NCBI GenBank assembly: GCA_036154155.1
Contig: JAYZLP010000017.1
Coordinates: forward strand, 1-47,911
Reading direction: 5' to 3'
DNA length: 47,911 nt
Source of the DNA: MGIIb-O5 sp036154155
GTDB taxonomy: Archaea; Thermoplasmatota; Poseidoniia; Poseidoniales; Thalassarchaeaceae
Shown here: positions 33,584 to 41,886 of the stretch, in pieces
How positions within the stretch are numbered: the first letter of the stretch is position 1
How the letters are laid out: each line of letters starts with the position of its first letter
Translations under genes and position numbers: made by a program
The notes under the pieces: model-generated
Databases searched by the model: none
Seen by the model: the letters and a program-made list of their open reading frames with translations, nothing else
Told to the model about the DNA's origin: nothing

Positions 33584-33605
33584 TCGTACTTACGCGAGAA
33601 CGGCC

Positions 33606-36600
33606 ATGCGAAACGCGTTGGCGATGGTGCTGATACTCCTATTTTCCTCGATTGCAGGGGTTTCTTCGGCAGATTCCGGAGGGGGAAATGACGATTTTGT
33701 TTCTAATGACTCAATTGTTTCCACATACTCGATCGCAGTTCAGATGTCCTTGAAGAGGGCAGAGAATCTAGATTCCTACACCCAATCCCAGATTGACACC
33801 ACCAAGGAGTGGCTGGTAATCACGGGCATGGATATCGATTCACACCAGTCATCTATGGCCAAACCTGACTCATCGGCCAAGGCACCAATTCTTCAGGGGG
33901 CGTATATTTGGGAATTCGTAGAATCTCAAAGAGCTGTGGAAGGCCTTAGGCAATCCATTGCCTCGGGAGAGATAGAGTCTTTCTCGCCCCTTGTGATGAA
34001 GAAACAGCAGCCACGCTTCATACCCGATGACCCGGAGTTCCCGGCACAGTGGCACTTGAGAAACACGGGTCAGACGGGTGGTGTCTCCGGGGAGGACGCA
34101 AACATCACTGGAGCATGGGACAACTACAATGGCTCGGGAGTCGTGATTAGCGTGGTTGATGATGGCTTGGACAAGGACCACCCTGACATTGCGCCTCACT
34201 ATTCGGCTCTTCTTTCGTATGACTGGTGCAATGACGATGATGACCCTTCGCCCTCCCAGTGGGACGGCCATGGCACCGCAGCGGGTGGCGTTGCAGCAGC
34301 GGCGGGGGATAATGACCTGTATGTCACAGGTGCTGCTTTCGGAGCCACAATAGCTGGATCGACGCTGATCGCTTGCTGGGCTGGCGACCAGACCGAGTCC
34401 GAGGCACTCAGTTACGAGAATGACGACATAGACATCTACACCAACTCATGGGGCCCAAGCGATGATGGTCAGACTCTGGAGGGGCCAGGGCCACTGACTA
34501 CCGCAGCTTTGGAAGAAGACGCATATGGTGGAAGGGAGGATCTGGGCAACATCATAACCTGGGCTGCGGGAAATGGCCTTGGTTCCAATGACAATGCAAA
34601 TTATGATGGATATGCGAACAGCAGATACACGATCGCTGTCACTGCAATCAGTCACGACGGGGACCAATCATACTACGCGGAGCCGGGGGCGAACATCCTA
34701 GTCGCTGCCCATTCAAATGGTGACGGCGAGGGGATAACCACCACTGACATCACAGGGAGTGGGGGGTACAACAATTCTGGCAATGTCACACACGATTTCG
34801 GAGGGACATCTAGCGCCACCCCCCTTGCCGCTGGTGTAATTGCTCTGATGCTGGAAGCCAATGAGAATCTGACTTGGAGGGACGTTCAGCACATCCTAGT
34901 GAACAGTGCGCGCAAGAACGACGCGAGTGACACATCATGGGAATCGAATGGGGCTGGTCATGATGTTTCCCACAAGTACGGATTCGGGGCCGTGGACGCG
35001 AGTGCAGCTGTCAATCTAGCCGAGACTTGGTCACTAGTAGGGGAAGAAGTAAACTTGAGTTTCAACCCCTCGATCACGACAACCACCATTCCCGACTCGA
35101 ACACAACCTGGACTGAGTTTGACCTAGATGTCCAAACTGACATTCAGATCGAAAGCGTGGACGTCGTTGTCAATATTTCACACAACTCCAGGGGGGACTT
35201 GGACATCGTCTTGGTTTCTCCCTCGGGCAAAGAGTCCTGGCTCGCAGAGAATCGTAATGACAATGGAAACAACTACTACAATTGGATTTTCAACACTGTT
35301 CACCACTGGGATGAGTCCTCACTGGGAGAGTGGACTCTCAAGATCAGGGACACAGACTCAGGGACGACTGGAACTCTCGACTCCTGGGGTATGATTGTCC
35401 ATGGGATGGACGTCGACTTGGACCATGACGACGATGGGCTGGAGGATCTGAATGAGACAGAGGTTTGGGGTACAGACCCATATGACGCGGACACGGACGA
35501 CGATGGGCTCAATGATTTCGAGGAAGTAATCACCTATGGGACAGATCCTCTATCGGTGGACAGCGACCTCGATGGGCTCAACGACTACACCGAGGTTATG
35601 TCCACAGGGACCAATCCCCTGGACAGCGATTCTGACGATGATGGGCTTTCCGACGGGGCCGAGGTTAACTTCTGGTCAAGCGACCCGCTGGTTTACGACC
35701 CTGATGCCGATAGTGACCTGTTCTACCACTTCAACGACTGTAACGATGCAGACCCCCTCGTAAATCCTGGGAGGCCGGAGTTGCTCAATGGAATAGACGA
35801 CGATTGTGATGAGTTTATCGACGAGGGATTCAACTTCACCGATGCTGATGGCGATGGGCTAGTGGATTGGTCGGAATTCCACATACACAGTACAAACCAC
35901 CTCGATGCGGATACTGATGATGATGGCCTCGGGGACGGGGTGGAAGTAAACACCCACGGCTCTGACCCTAACTGGGCGGATCCGGATGAGGACTCCGATG
36001 GATGGCACTGGTTCCTAGACTGTGATGACGAGGATGCCTTCAGATCCCCTGGTTTACCCGAGGTGCTCGATGGGATTGACAACGACTGCGACGAGGTTAT
36101 GGACGACGGCTTCGAGGCCGTCGATACTGATGGGGACCAGCTTAGCGACTTCGAGGAATACCATAACCTCTCCACAAACCCATACAATGGCGACACTGAT
36201 GGAGATGGCCTTCCTGATGGATACGAACTGAAGGACTCGATGTCCGACCCACTGGTTTACGATCCAGACAACGACAACGACGGAGTCTACTGGTTCGACG
36301 ACTGTGACGATGATGATTCGGAGGTTTCCCCCTTCCTACTGGAGTTGCTGGACGGGAAGGACAACGACTGTGACGTGTCCATCGATGAGGACTTCTACGA
36401 TATCGATACTGATGGAGACGGGCTGCTGGACTATGACGAATTCCACAATTTCACAACCAACCCTTCCGAACCCGATACTGATGAGGATGGGCTGAGTGAT
36501 GGAGATGAGGTCCTAGTTACCTTATCGGACCCATTGAAATTCAACTTTGACTACGATGAGGACGGTTTCAGGGACTTCGAGGACTGTGAGGACTTGGTCG

Positions 36601-37361
36601 ACACGATTAATCCGGATGGGACTGAGATATGGAACGGCTGGGACGACGACTGCAGCGGAGTAATTGATGACGGTTTGGACCGGAAGAGTCTGGTGACGAC
36701 ATCTCCTGAGATTTCTGAAGTTTACAGATGGGAGTCGGTAAACGACACCCTAGTTCTCTCGATTGGCGCAGTGCCTAGCCAAATAGAGACGACCATGTCA
36801 TGGAAGTTCGGTGACTACACGATGAATACGGCAGTTGGGGCTGAACTTTGGAATGTCAGCGAGGATGGCAGGAGCGTTACAATTCTTCCAATTGACTGCG
36901 AGTCTGCCGAAACCTCGTTTGAAATCTACCTCTGTGATCTAGGAGAAGGTCCACAACAAGTGACTGCCCTGATGTCAGATAGTGAGGCAATCACGGAGTT
37001 CACATGGAACTTGGACATGGTGATATGGGAGCCCCCAAAGAGTCTGGGGGAGAGGCTTATGGGATTCGTTCTGAGTCCTGTTGGAGCAGTCGTATCGCTA
37101 ATTTTGGTTATTTCTCTGATTGGCGGGGCTCTGCTAATCGGGTCTAGGATCTCTTACAGGAGGCAGCTGAAAGAAGCATATGAGTTCTACAACATCAGCC
37201 AGGACAGAGGGAGCTTGGGGGTTGAGCATCAAGGCTACGCACTACCAAGCGCCCCTGATGTTTCCAGCTTGATATCTGGAAATAGCGGAGGTCAGCCTAC
37301 TTATTCACCCACCGATGTAGACGAAGAAACGGGTTTGCCTCGTGCCCCAGATTTTGACTAG
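33606..37361 (+). CDS. Secreted subtilisin-like (S8) serine protease with P-domain, TSP3/MopE-like metal-binding repeats and membrane anchor
   Basis: The protein has 1251 residues. A signal peptide (RNALAMVLILLFSSIAGVSS) opens it, then a propeptide-like region of about 110 residues. In the S8 domain the triad is visible as Asp in VVDDGLDKDHPDI, His in WDGHGTAAGG and Ser in GGTSSATPLAAGV, with oxyanion Asn in ITWAAGNGLGSN. The kexin/furin-like type is supported by the following P-domain (about 490-600: 'SVDVVVNISHNSRGDLDIVL' to 'LDSWGMIVHG'). From about 605 come calcium-binding TSP3-type stretches (DADTDDDGLNDFEE) and, from about 710, a 94-residue unit with LLNGIDDDCDEFIDEGF-like MopE motifs. 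A C-terminal helix (PVGAVVSLILVISLIGGALLIG) anchors it, with a cytosolic tail of about 70 residues. It is an extracellular, tethered protein-degrading or processing enzyme. Confidence 0.92.
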   Translation: MRNALAMVLILLFSSIAGVSSADSGGGNDDFVSNDSIVSTYSIAVQMSLKRAENLDSYTQSQIDTTKEWLVITGMDIDSHQSSMAKPDSSAKAPILQGAYIWEFVESQRAVEGLRQSIASGEIESFSPLVMKKQQPRFIPDDPEFPAQWHLRNTGQTGGVSGEDANITGAWDNYNGSGVVISVVDDGLDKDHPDIAPHYSALLSYDWCNDDDDPSPSQWDGHGTAAGGVAAAAGDNDLYVTGAAFGATIAGSTLIACWAGDQTESEALSYENDDIDIYTNSWGPSDDGQTLEGPGPLTTAALEEDAYGGREDLGNIITWAAGNGLGSNDNANYDGYANSRYTIAVTAISHDGDQSYYAEPGANILVAAHSNGDGEGITTTDITGSGGYNNSGNVTHDFGGTSSATPLAAGVIALMLEANENLTWRDVQHILVNSARKNDASDTSWESNGAGHDVSHKYGFGAVDASAAVNLAETWSLVGEEVNLSFNPSITTTTIPDSNTTWTEFDLDVQTDIQIESVDVVVNISHNSRGDLDIVLVSPSGKESWLAENRNDNGNNYYNWIFNTVHHWDESSLGEWTLKIRDTDSGTTGTLDSWGMIVHGMDVDLDHDDDGLEDLNETEVWGTDPYDADTDDDGLNDFEEVITYGTDPLSVDSDLDGLNDYTEVMSTGTNPLDSDSDDDGLSDGAEVNFWSSDPLVYDPDADSDLFYHFNDCNDADPLVNPGRPELLNGIDDDCDEFIDEGFNFTDADGDGLVDWSEFHIHSTNHLDADTDDDGLGDGVEVNTHGSDPNWADPDEDSDGWHWFLDCDDEDAFRSPGLPEVLDGIDNDCDEVMDDGFEAVDTDGDQLSDFEEYHNLSTNPYNGDTDGDGLPDGYELKDSMSDPLVYDPDNDNDGVYWFDDCDDDDSEVSPFLLELLDGKDNDCDVSIDEDFYDIDTDGDGLLDYDEFHNFTTNPSEPDTDEDGLSDGDEVLVTLSDPLKFNFDYDEDGFRDFEDCEDLVDTINPDGTEIWNGWDDDCSGVIDDGLDRKSLVTTSPEISEVYRWESVNDTLVLSIGAVPSQIETTMSWKFGDYTMNTAVGAELWNVSEDGRSVTILPIDCESAETSFEIYLCDLGEGPQQVTALMSDSEAITEFTWNLDMVIWEPPKSLGERLMGFVLSPVGAVVSLILVISLIGGALLIGSRISYRRQLKEAYEFYNISQDRGSLGVEHQGYALPSAPDVSSLISGNSGGQPTYSPTDVDEETGLPRAPDFD
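35739..36670 (+). repeat. 282-bp in-frame repeat units (94 residues each) in the subtilase gene
   Basis: The Cys codon of the equivalent D-C-[ND/DD/ED] motif begins at 35739, 36021, 36303 and 36585, so the period is exactly 282 bp three times. Each unit has a MopE-like D-G-x-D-x-D-C-D-x-x-x-D-x-G/D-F motif and then two TSP3-like calcium motifs with an E-x-H segment. The last copy stops after the MopE part. DNA identity between copies is moderate, so these are old, length-constrained repeats. Confidence 0.8.
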
Positions 37362-38732
37362 TCAGGGGTCGGCCTCGGCCGCTTCCTCTTCCACAGCTGC
37401 AGAGTCATTCAGCCCCCACTCAGCGTCGACTGACCCACCTGACCACTCTCCCTCGACTGTGATGTCCTCTACGTCATCATCCTCTCTCCAAGGAGGGTCA
37501 CCATCCGATCCACTAATCACAAGGCAATCGTCCTCGTCAAGTCGCTTCCTGATTGTTTTAACACCCTTCGAAACAGGCAATATATGCCCAACAGGAGTTC
37601 CTGCAGTAACGAATGGGTGCGTGGCTGAACAAATGATTAGCCCCTTCTTAGGTGAAGTTACTTCGTGAGTCTCGGAGGGCCTTTCTGGATCGGTCACGGT
37701 TGCAACGACCTCCCCCTCATCTACGAAGCTACCAGCCGGAGCAAGAACATCCAGGAGGCCGCCTTGGTCAGATCTTAACCAGACTGATCCAGAGGCCAGA
37801 ATCCGGAATCTTGGTCTGCTGGGATGGCCCGGAATCATCCTCAACCCACGTAGGACATTCAGAATCCCGTAGATGGAGATCTGCACTGACTCGGGGTCCG
37901 ACTCGTTGGGACCCCCTCCTTCGAATGTGATGCAAGCAATGTCTGACTCGTTTGTCAGCCTTCGAAGTGAGCCCTTCGGGCCGACGTTGTCCAGAATTGC
38001 CTCTATTCCGAATGACCTTGCAATTTTATTGCTAGACGCGTGAGCGAGATTAGCCCTAATCTGAGGCATATTGGTCCTACCGAAGGCAGCGGTGTGCAGA
38101 TCAATTACGTAATCGCTCCCGACTACGACTTCTTTCCAGATCCTGTGGGCGACACGGAATGTCGTATTGCTCCCTGGCTTTCCCGGGAATGCCCTGTTCA
38201 GGTCCCTTCCATCTGGCATATATCGGCTCTGTCTGCGATATCCCGGCATATTCACGACGGGGACAATTCTCAGGGTTCCGGACATTGCTTCTGGATCTAT
38301 TGGCTTGCCGGGACCGACGAAATTGGGGCCTGTAAGGTAAGTCAGTGCAAGGGGGCCGACTAGTTCGTTTCCATGGACTGCTCCAAGAAGAGTCACGACC
38401 GGTCCCGGCCTAGAACCGTGAATGACGGTGACCGGGGTCGGCCATGATTCTCCGATGTCTACCGAGAGGAGGTCGAAATCCATTCTCCTGATTGAACCGG
38501 GAGAGATTCTCTTCCTCATGAAATTGTGATTCTTTGGACCGCTCTGGCGGGACCACTTCTTGGGCGTACCTGTGCTGTCCTCCAGGGCCTTCTCAATCTC
38601 CATCCTCCTCCTCTTGGGTATCTGGTTGGCGACCTTCAGGGGGGTGAACCTCCTCCTCTTCAATCGAGGGGTGAGAGACTCCGGCCTAGGCTCAGGGACC
38701 TCTTCAGATGAGTCATTATGTGGTTCGGACAA
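37362..38732 (-). CDS. M14-family AstE/aspartoacylase-like metal hydrolase
   Basis: The protein has 456 residues from a TTG at 38732, chosen because GGGGAGG precedes it and a TATA-like element lies 26 nt upstream; a later Met start near residue 44 is possible. Residues about 20-75 are a basic, unusual extension (PRLKRRRF, PKRRRMEIEK). The zinc-hydrolase core starts near 95: 'LLGAVHGNELVGPLAL' with the HxxE ligands, DGRDLNRAFPGKPG with the conserved Arg-Asn-Arg substrate loop, DYVIDLHTA with the third ligand His, and ITFEGGG with the catalytic Glu. The C-terminal 100 residues form a beta-sandwich (LLDVLAPAGSFVDEGEVVATV) like that of succinylglutamate desuccinylases. It removes an acyl or amino-acyl group from a small amide; the exact substrate is unknown. 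Its stop directly abuts the subtilase stop. Confidence 0.87.
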   Translation of the reverse strand: MSEPHNDSSEEVPEPRPESLTPRLKRRRFTPLKVANQIPKRRRMEIEKALEDSTGTPKKWSRQSGPKNHNFMRKRISPGSIRRMDFDLLSVDIGESWPTPVTVIHGSRPGPVVTLLGAVHGNELVGPLALTYLTGPNFVGPGKPIDPEAMSGTLRIVPVVNMPGYRRQSRYMPDGRDLNRAFPGKPGSNTTFRVAHRIWKEVVVGSDYVIDLHTAAFGRTNMPQIRANLAHASSNKIARSFGIEAILDNVGPKGSLRRLTNESDIACITFEGGGPNESDPESVQISIYGILNVLRGLRMIPGHPSRPRFRILASGSVWLRSDQGGLLDVLAPAGSFVDEGEVVATVTDPERPSETHEVTSPKKGLIICSATHPFVTAGTPVGHILPVSKGVKTIRKRLDEDDCLVISGSDGDPPWREDDDVEDITVEGEWSGGSVDAEWGLNDSAAVEEEAAEADP

Positions 38733-38754
38733 CGACCTCCCCAGTCGGTTCGAC

Positions 38755-38760
38755 GTAAAT
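38755..38760 (-). promoter_or_regulatory. TATA-like element for the M14 hydrolase
   Basis: Minus-strand ATTTAC is centred 26 nt before the TTG at 38732 and supports that unusual start codon. Confidence 0.35.
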
Positions 38761-38817
38761 AGGGTACCTCACGTGAATAATGGGAATTCTTGAATTCCTC
38801 CGGCCCCTCGGAGCCTT

Positions 38818-39294
38818 ATGGGAAGTTGGGAGGGGGCATCAGTCCAAGAGAAATTTGCGCCGAGCAGCATCTGCTTCGGCTGCGGCCCGTCCAATGAGGA
38901 TGGTTTGCAAATCAGGTCTTTCAGGACGGAAAATGGATTGGAAATGGAATTCGAGACATCGGATGAGCATCAGGCGTTCCCAGGGATGGTAAATGGGGGA
39001 ATTATTGGGACTCTATTGGACTGCCATGGAAACTGGGCGGCCGCAGTGGCCCTGATGGAGAGAAGTGGGTCTGAGGCCCCTCCCTGCACGGTTACTGCTA
39101 GCTATAGCATCAAACTCAGAAGACCTACTCCCCATGGGGAGAAGCTTCTGGTAAAGGCCGAGATAACCGAGATTAGCGATGACCGTGCAAGAGTGGGCAT
39201 GACCCTCTCGGCCGGAGGGAAAATTTGTGCCACAGGAGAGGGGCTATTTGTTGCGGTAAAGGAAGGCCATCCAGCCTACCACAGGTGGCACTAG
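38818..39294 (+). CDS. Hotdog-fold (PaaI/4HBT-like) thioesterase
   Basis: The protein has 158 residues. ICFGCGPSNEDGLQIRSF is the Cys-containing opening typical of one hotdog subgroup (CFGCG...N..GL). 'HQAFPGMVNGGIIGTLLDCHGNWAA' is the core hotdog helix with the conserved H-G-G-like segment changed to N-G-G and an Asp in the helix as likely catalytic residue. TASYSIKLRRPTPHGEKL is the following strand pair. It should hydrolyse an acyl-CoA thioester in the cytosol; the acyl group is unknown. A related thiolase lies 9 kb away but not in the same operon. The hel308 GTG is 48 nt downstream. Confidence 0.88.
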   Translation: MGSWEGASVQEKFAPSSICFGCGPSNEDGLQIRSFRTENGLEMEFETSDEHQAFPGMVNGGIIGTLLDCHGNWAAAVALMERSGSEAPPCTVTASYSIKLRRPTPHGEKLLVKAEITEISDDRARVGMTLSAGGKICATGEGLFVAVKEGHPAYHRWH

Positions 39295-39314
39295 GCCATG
39301 TATGCACGGCATCC

Positions 39315-39320
39315 TTTAGA
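39315..39320 (+). promoter_or_regulatory. TATA-like element for hel308
   Basis: TTTAGA is centred about 26 nt before the GTG at 39343, so it supports that start as leaderless. The element itself is weak. Confidence 0.3.
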
Positions 39321-39342
39321 ACGGCCGAACTAGAGAGAGTAC

Positions 39343-41886
39343 GTGGACCGGACACCGCGAGGCCTAGAGGGCCTTGGACTCGATTCGAGATTGGTCGGCT
39401 TCTTGAGAGAGAAATGGGGCATAGAGGAGCTTTTTCCACCTCAAATTGAGGCCCTCCCTAATGCTCTTGAAGGAAATAACCTCATGTTGACAATTCCTAC
39501 AGCCAGTGGGAAGTCCTTGGTCGCTTATCTTACCATGTTGCATAGGCTCAGCGGCGATTTGTCGGGGAGCAGAGGGCTATACATCGTTCCACTGAAAGCA
39601 TTAGCATCTGAGAAAGTTGGTGAATTACAGGAGATCGCTGCCTCAATCGGCCTGAGTGTTGGGATAGCGATAGGAGACCGGAGTAGTGAGAACGTAGGAG
39701 TCAATGATGCTGACATCATAGTTTGCACTAGTGAGAAATTAGATTCAATGCTTAGGGCCAATGGGGATCTTCTAAGCAAAATTGGGATTGTCGTTTCGGA
39801 TGAGTTTCACCTGCTGAACGACCATAGCAGGGGGCCCACGTTGGAAGTACTGATTTCTAGGATTAGACATGAGAAGCCCGACGCGCAGATTATCGCACTT
39901 TCCGCTACTGTTGGGAATGCTGAGTCTCTGGCGGAATGGCTGGATGCAGATCTAGTAAAATCTGAATGGAGGCCTGTTTCGCTTCACTGCGGAGTGATGA
40001 GTAATTTGGAAGTTAGGGTACACCGGATAGAGGGCGATGAACCCTCAGAATGGCCCTCTGAAAGGAAATTGAGTGGAAATAAAACCAAGTCTCTGCAGGC
40101 AGTTCTGGATGATACCGTGTCTTCTGGCGGACAGCTTCTGGTTTTTGTGTCATCAAGGGCGTCAGCACAAAAGGAGGCACGGGACCTTTCGGAGCATGTA
40201 CTCAAAACGATGAGTTCCGGTGACGGAACATACTACTCGCAAACAGATGAAAAATGGAGTGGATTTTCATCGAAAATAAACAGGGGCGAGGAGTCTTCAT
40301 CTGTGGGGAAGTCACTCTCAAACTCGATCAAAGGAGGGGTCGCGTTCCACCATGCGGGCCTAACTTCGAGCCAAAGGGGCGTTATTGAGGGTGCATTCAA
40401 GGACGGTAGTCTGAATTGCATCATCGCCACCCCAACCCTTGCCCAAGGAGTGAATCTACCCGCTAGGAGGGTTGTAATTCGTGATTATCGGAGATGGAAT
40501 ACAGCTGCAAGTGCCTCGATGCCTCTTCCAATAATGGAAATCAGGCAAATGATGGGGAGGGCAGGTAGGCCAAAATATGACGAACATGGAGACTCTTGGA
40601 TTATTGCAAAGGATGTGCAAGAAGAGGAGCGTTTGGTTGACCTTTACCTGAAAGGAGGGCCCGAGGATGTTATTTCCAAGCTAGCTAGCCCAATGGCATT
40701 GAGGGCGGTTGAGGATCCTGCCCTCCTTACGCACTGCCTCTCAATTATTGCAACAGGCGGGGTTTCTGATAGGTACTCACTAGGCAGATTTTTCGAAAAG
40801 ACATTTCTGGCTACTCAGATGAATTCTGAGACCTTGGCCGGTAGATTGGATGACGTAATCGACTGGCTGGCCAATAATGGGATGGTCAACAGGGATGGGG
40901 AGTCGGAAAAGGTAGCAACTAGAATGATGGAAGAGCAACCCGATTCTTCTTCCGATGAAGATTGGGAAGACGATGCTCCATCATGGGCCAATTCCGCTGC
41001 AGATGCGCTTGGAATAGAGTTGTCTAGTCATGTCGATGGGCCCAAGGAAGTCCTGCCCAAGAGGAGGGGGCCGCCAATTTTCGGATTCAGAAAGGCTAGC
41101 ATCATTGAGCCTGAAGAGAGTATTTCTGCCGAATCTCCTTCGATGACCTATTCTGCGACCCCCCTGGGGAAAAGAGTTGCAAGACTCTACTTGAATCCCC
41201 TTTCTGGGAGAATTCTAAGGGATGGCGCATCGCGTGCGATGTCGATTCTTTCTGGTAGGGACGAGTCCGGGCAGGTTTCTCCTATGGGACTTCTTCACCT
41301 TGTTTCGTGTACCCCAGATTTTATGCCCCTATGGATCAGGAAGAATGACTTCGACAGGGTTCAGGCGGCCTTGCATGGACATGAAAGAGAGTTCCTAGCA
41401 GAGTCTATCGATTTGGAAGACGATAGAAGGATGAAGGCGGCATTGGTGATTCAATCATGGATGGAGGAGGATAGTTTCGAGGCCATAGAGACGGATTGGG
41501 GGGTGCAACCCGGGGACCTCAGAAGTCGTGTGGAGTTAGCTGAGTGGCTTCTATATTCAACTAGACAGATAGTAGCTGATGACGATGAGTTGTCATTGAT
41601 GGGGAGAGAAGCCCATAGAACATTAGTGGAGGCGATCGATGAGGTTCACCGCAGAGTAAGATATGGATGCAAATCCGATCTTCTTGGACTTGTGGCTCTA
41701 AGGGGTGTCGGGAGGGTCAGGGCCAGGGAGATGGCAAGATTACTCGGGGTCTCCGAGGCTTCTGACATAGCGGAACTGACTGAAAGGGACAGGTCTATGC
41801 TATCTGATCTGAGGGGCTGGAGCCCCAAACTTGTAGATAATCTGGTCCAAACTGCTAGTCGGGCCGTGAGAAGGCGTTCACGGTAA
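39343..41886 (+). CDS. hel308: Hel308-type Ski2-family DNA helicase
   Basis: ATP-dependent 3'-5' helicase that unwinds lagging strands at stalled forks. The protein has 847 residues from a GTG. Motifs: Q-like FPPQIEAL, Walker A PTASGKS (52-58), Ia VPLKALASEK, II DEFH (153-156; usually DEVH/DEIH), III LSATVGN, IV FVSSRASAQKEA, V ATPTLAQGVNLPARRVVI and VI QMMGRAGRPKYDEHG. A winged helix and ratchet follow, and the C-terminus has a helix-hairpin-helix (LVALRGVGRVRAREMARLLG). It is longer than typical Hel308 (about 700-720) because of an acidic, low-complexity insertion at residues about 525-600. The stop shares one base with the next ATG, giving a tight pair with the Cgi121-like gene. Confidence 0.92.
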   Translation: MDRTPRGLEGLGLDSRLVGFLREKWGIEELFPPQIEALPNALEGNNLMLTIPTASGKSLVAYLTMLHRLSGDLSGSRGLYIVPLKALASEKVGELQEIAASIGLSVGIAIGDRSSENVGVNDADIIVCTSEKLDSMLRANGDLLSKIGIVVSDEFHLLNDHSRGPTLEVLISRIRHEKPDAQIIALSATVGNAESLAEWLDADLVKSEWRPVSLHCGVMSNLEVRVHRIEGDEPSEWPSERKLSGNKTKSLQAVLDDTVSSGGQLLVFVSSRASAQKEARDLSEHVLKTMSSGDGTYYSQTDEKWSGFSSKINRGEESSSVGKSLSNSIKGGVAFHHAGLTSSQRGVIEGAFKDGSLNCIIATPTLAQGVNLPARRVVIRDYRRWNTAASASMPLPIMEIRQMMGRAGRPKYDEHGDSWIIAKDVQEEERLVDLYLKGGPEDVISKLASPMALRAVEDPALLTHCLSIIATGGVSDRYSLGRFFEKTFLATQMNSETLAGRLDDVIDWLANNGMVNRDGESEKVATRMMEEQPDSSSDEDWEDDAPSWANSAADALGIELSSHVDGPKEVLPKRRGPPIFGFRKASIIEPEESISAESPSMTYSATPLGKRVARLYLNPLSGRILRDGASRAMSILSGRDESGQVSPMGLLHLVSCTPDFMPLWIRKNDFDRVQAALHGHEREFLAESIDLEDDRRMKAALVIQSWMEEDSFEAIETDWGVQPGDLRSRVELAEWLLYSTRQIVADDDELSLMGREAHRTLVEAIDEVHRRVRYGCKSDLLGLVALRGVGRVRAREMARLLGVSEASDIAELTERDRSMLSDLRGWSPKLVDNLVQTASRAVRRRSR

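Noticed and set aside
35536..36495. Alternative-frame plus-strand frames in the subtilase repeat region (Met/Thr-rich)
   Set aside because: They are frame-shifted readings of the Asp/Gly-rich GAT/GAC repeats.
35739..36670. Possible CRISPR or satellite array because of the strict period
   Set aside because: The 282-bp period is in frame, copies are diverged at DNA level, and there are no short identical repeats or spacers.
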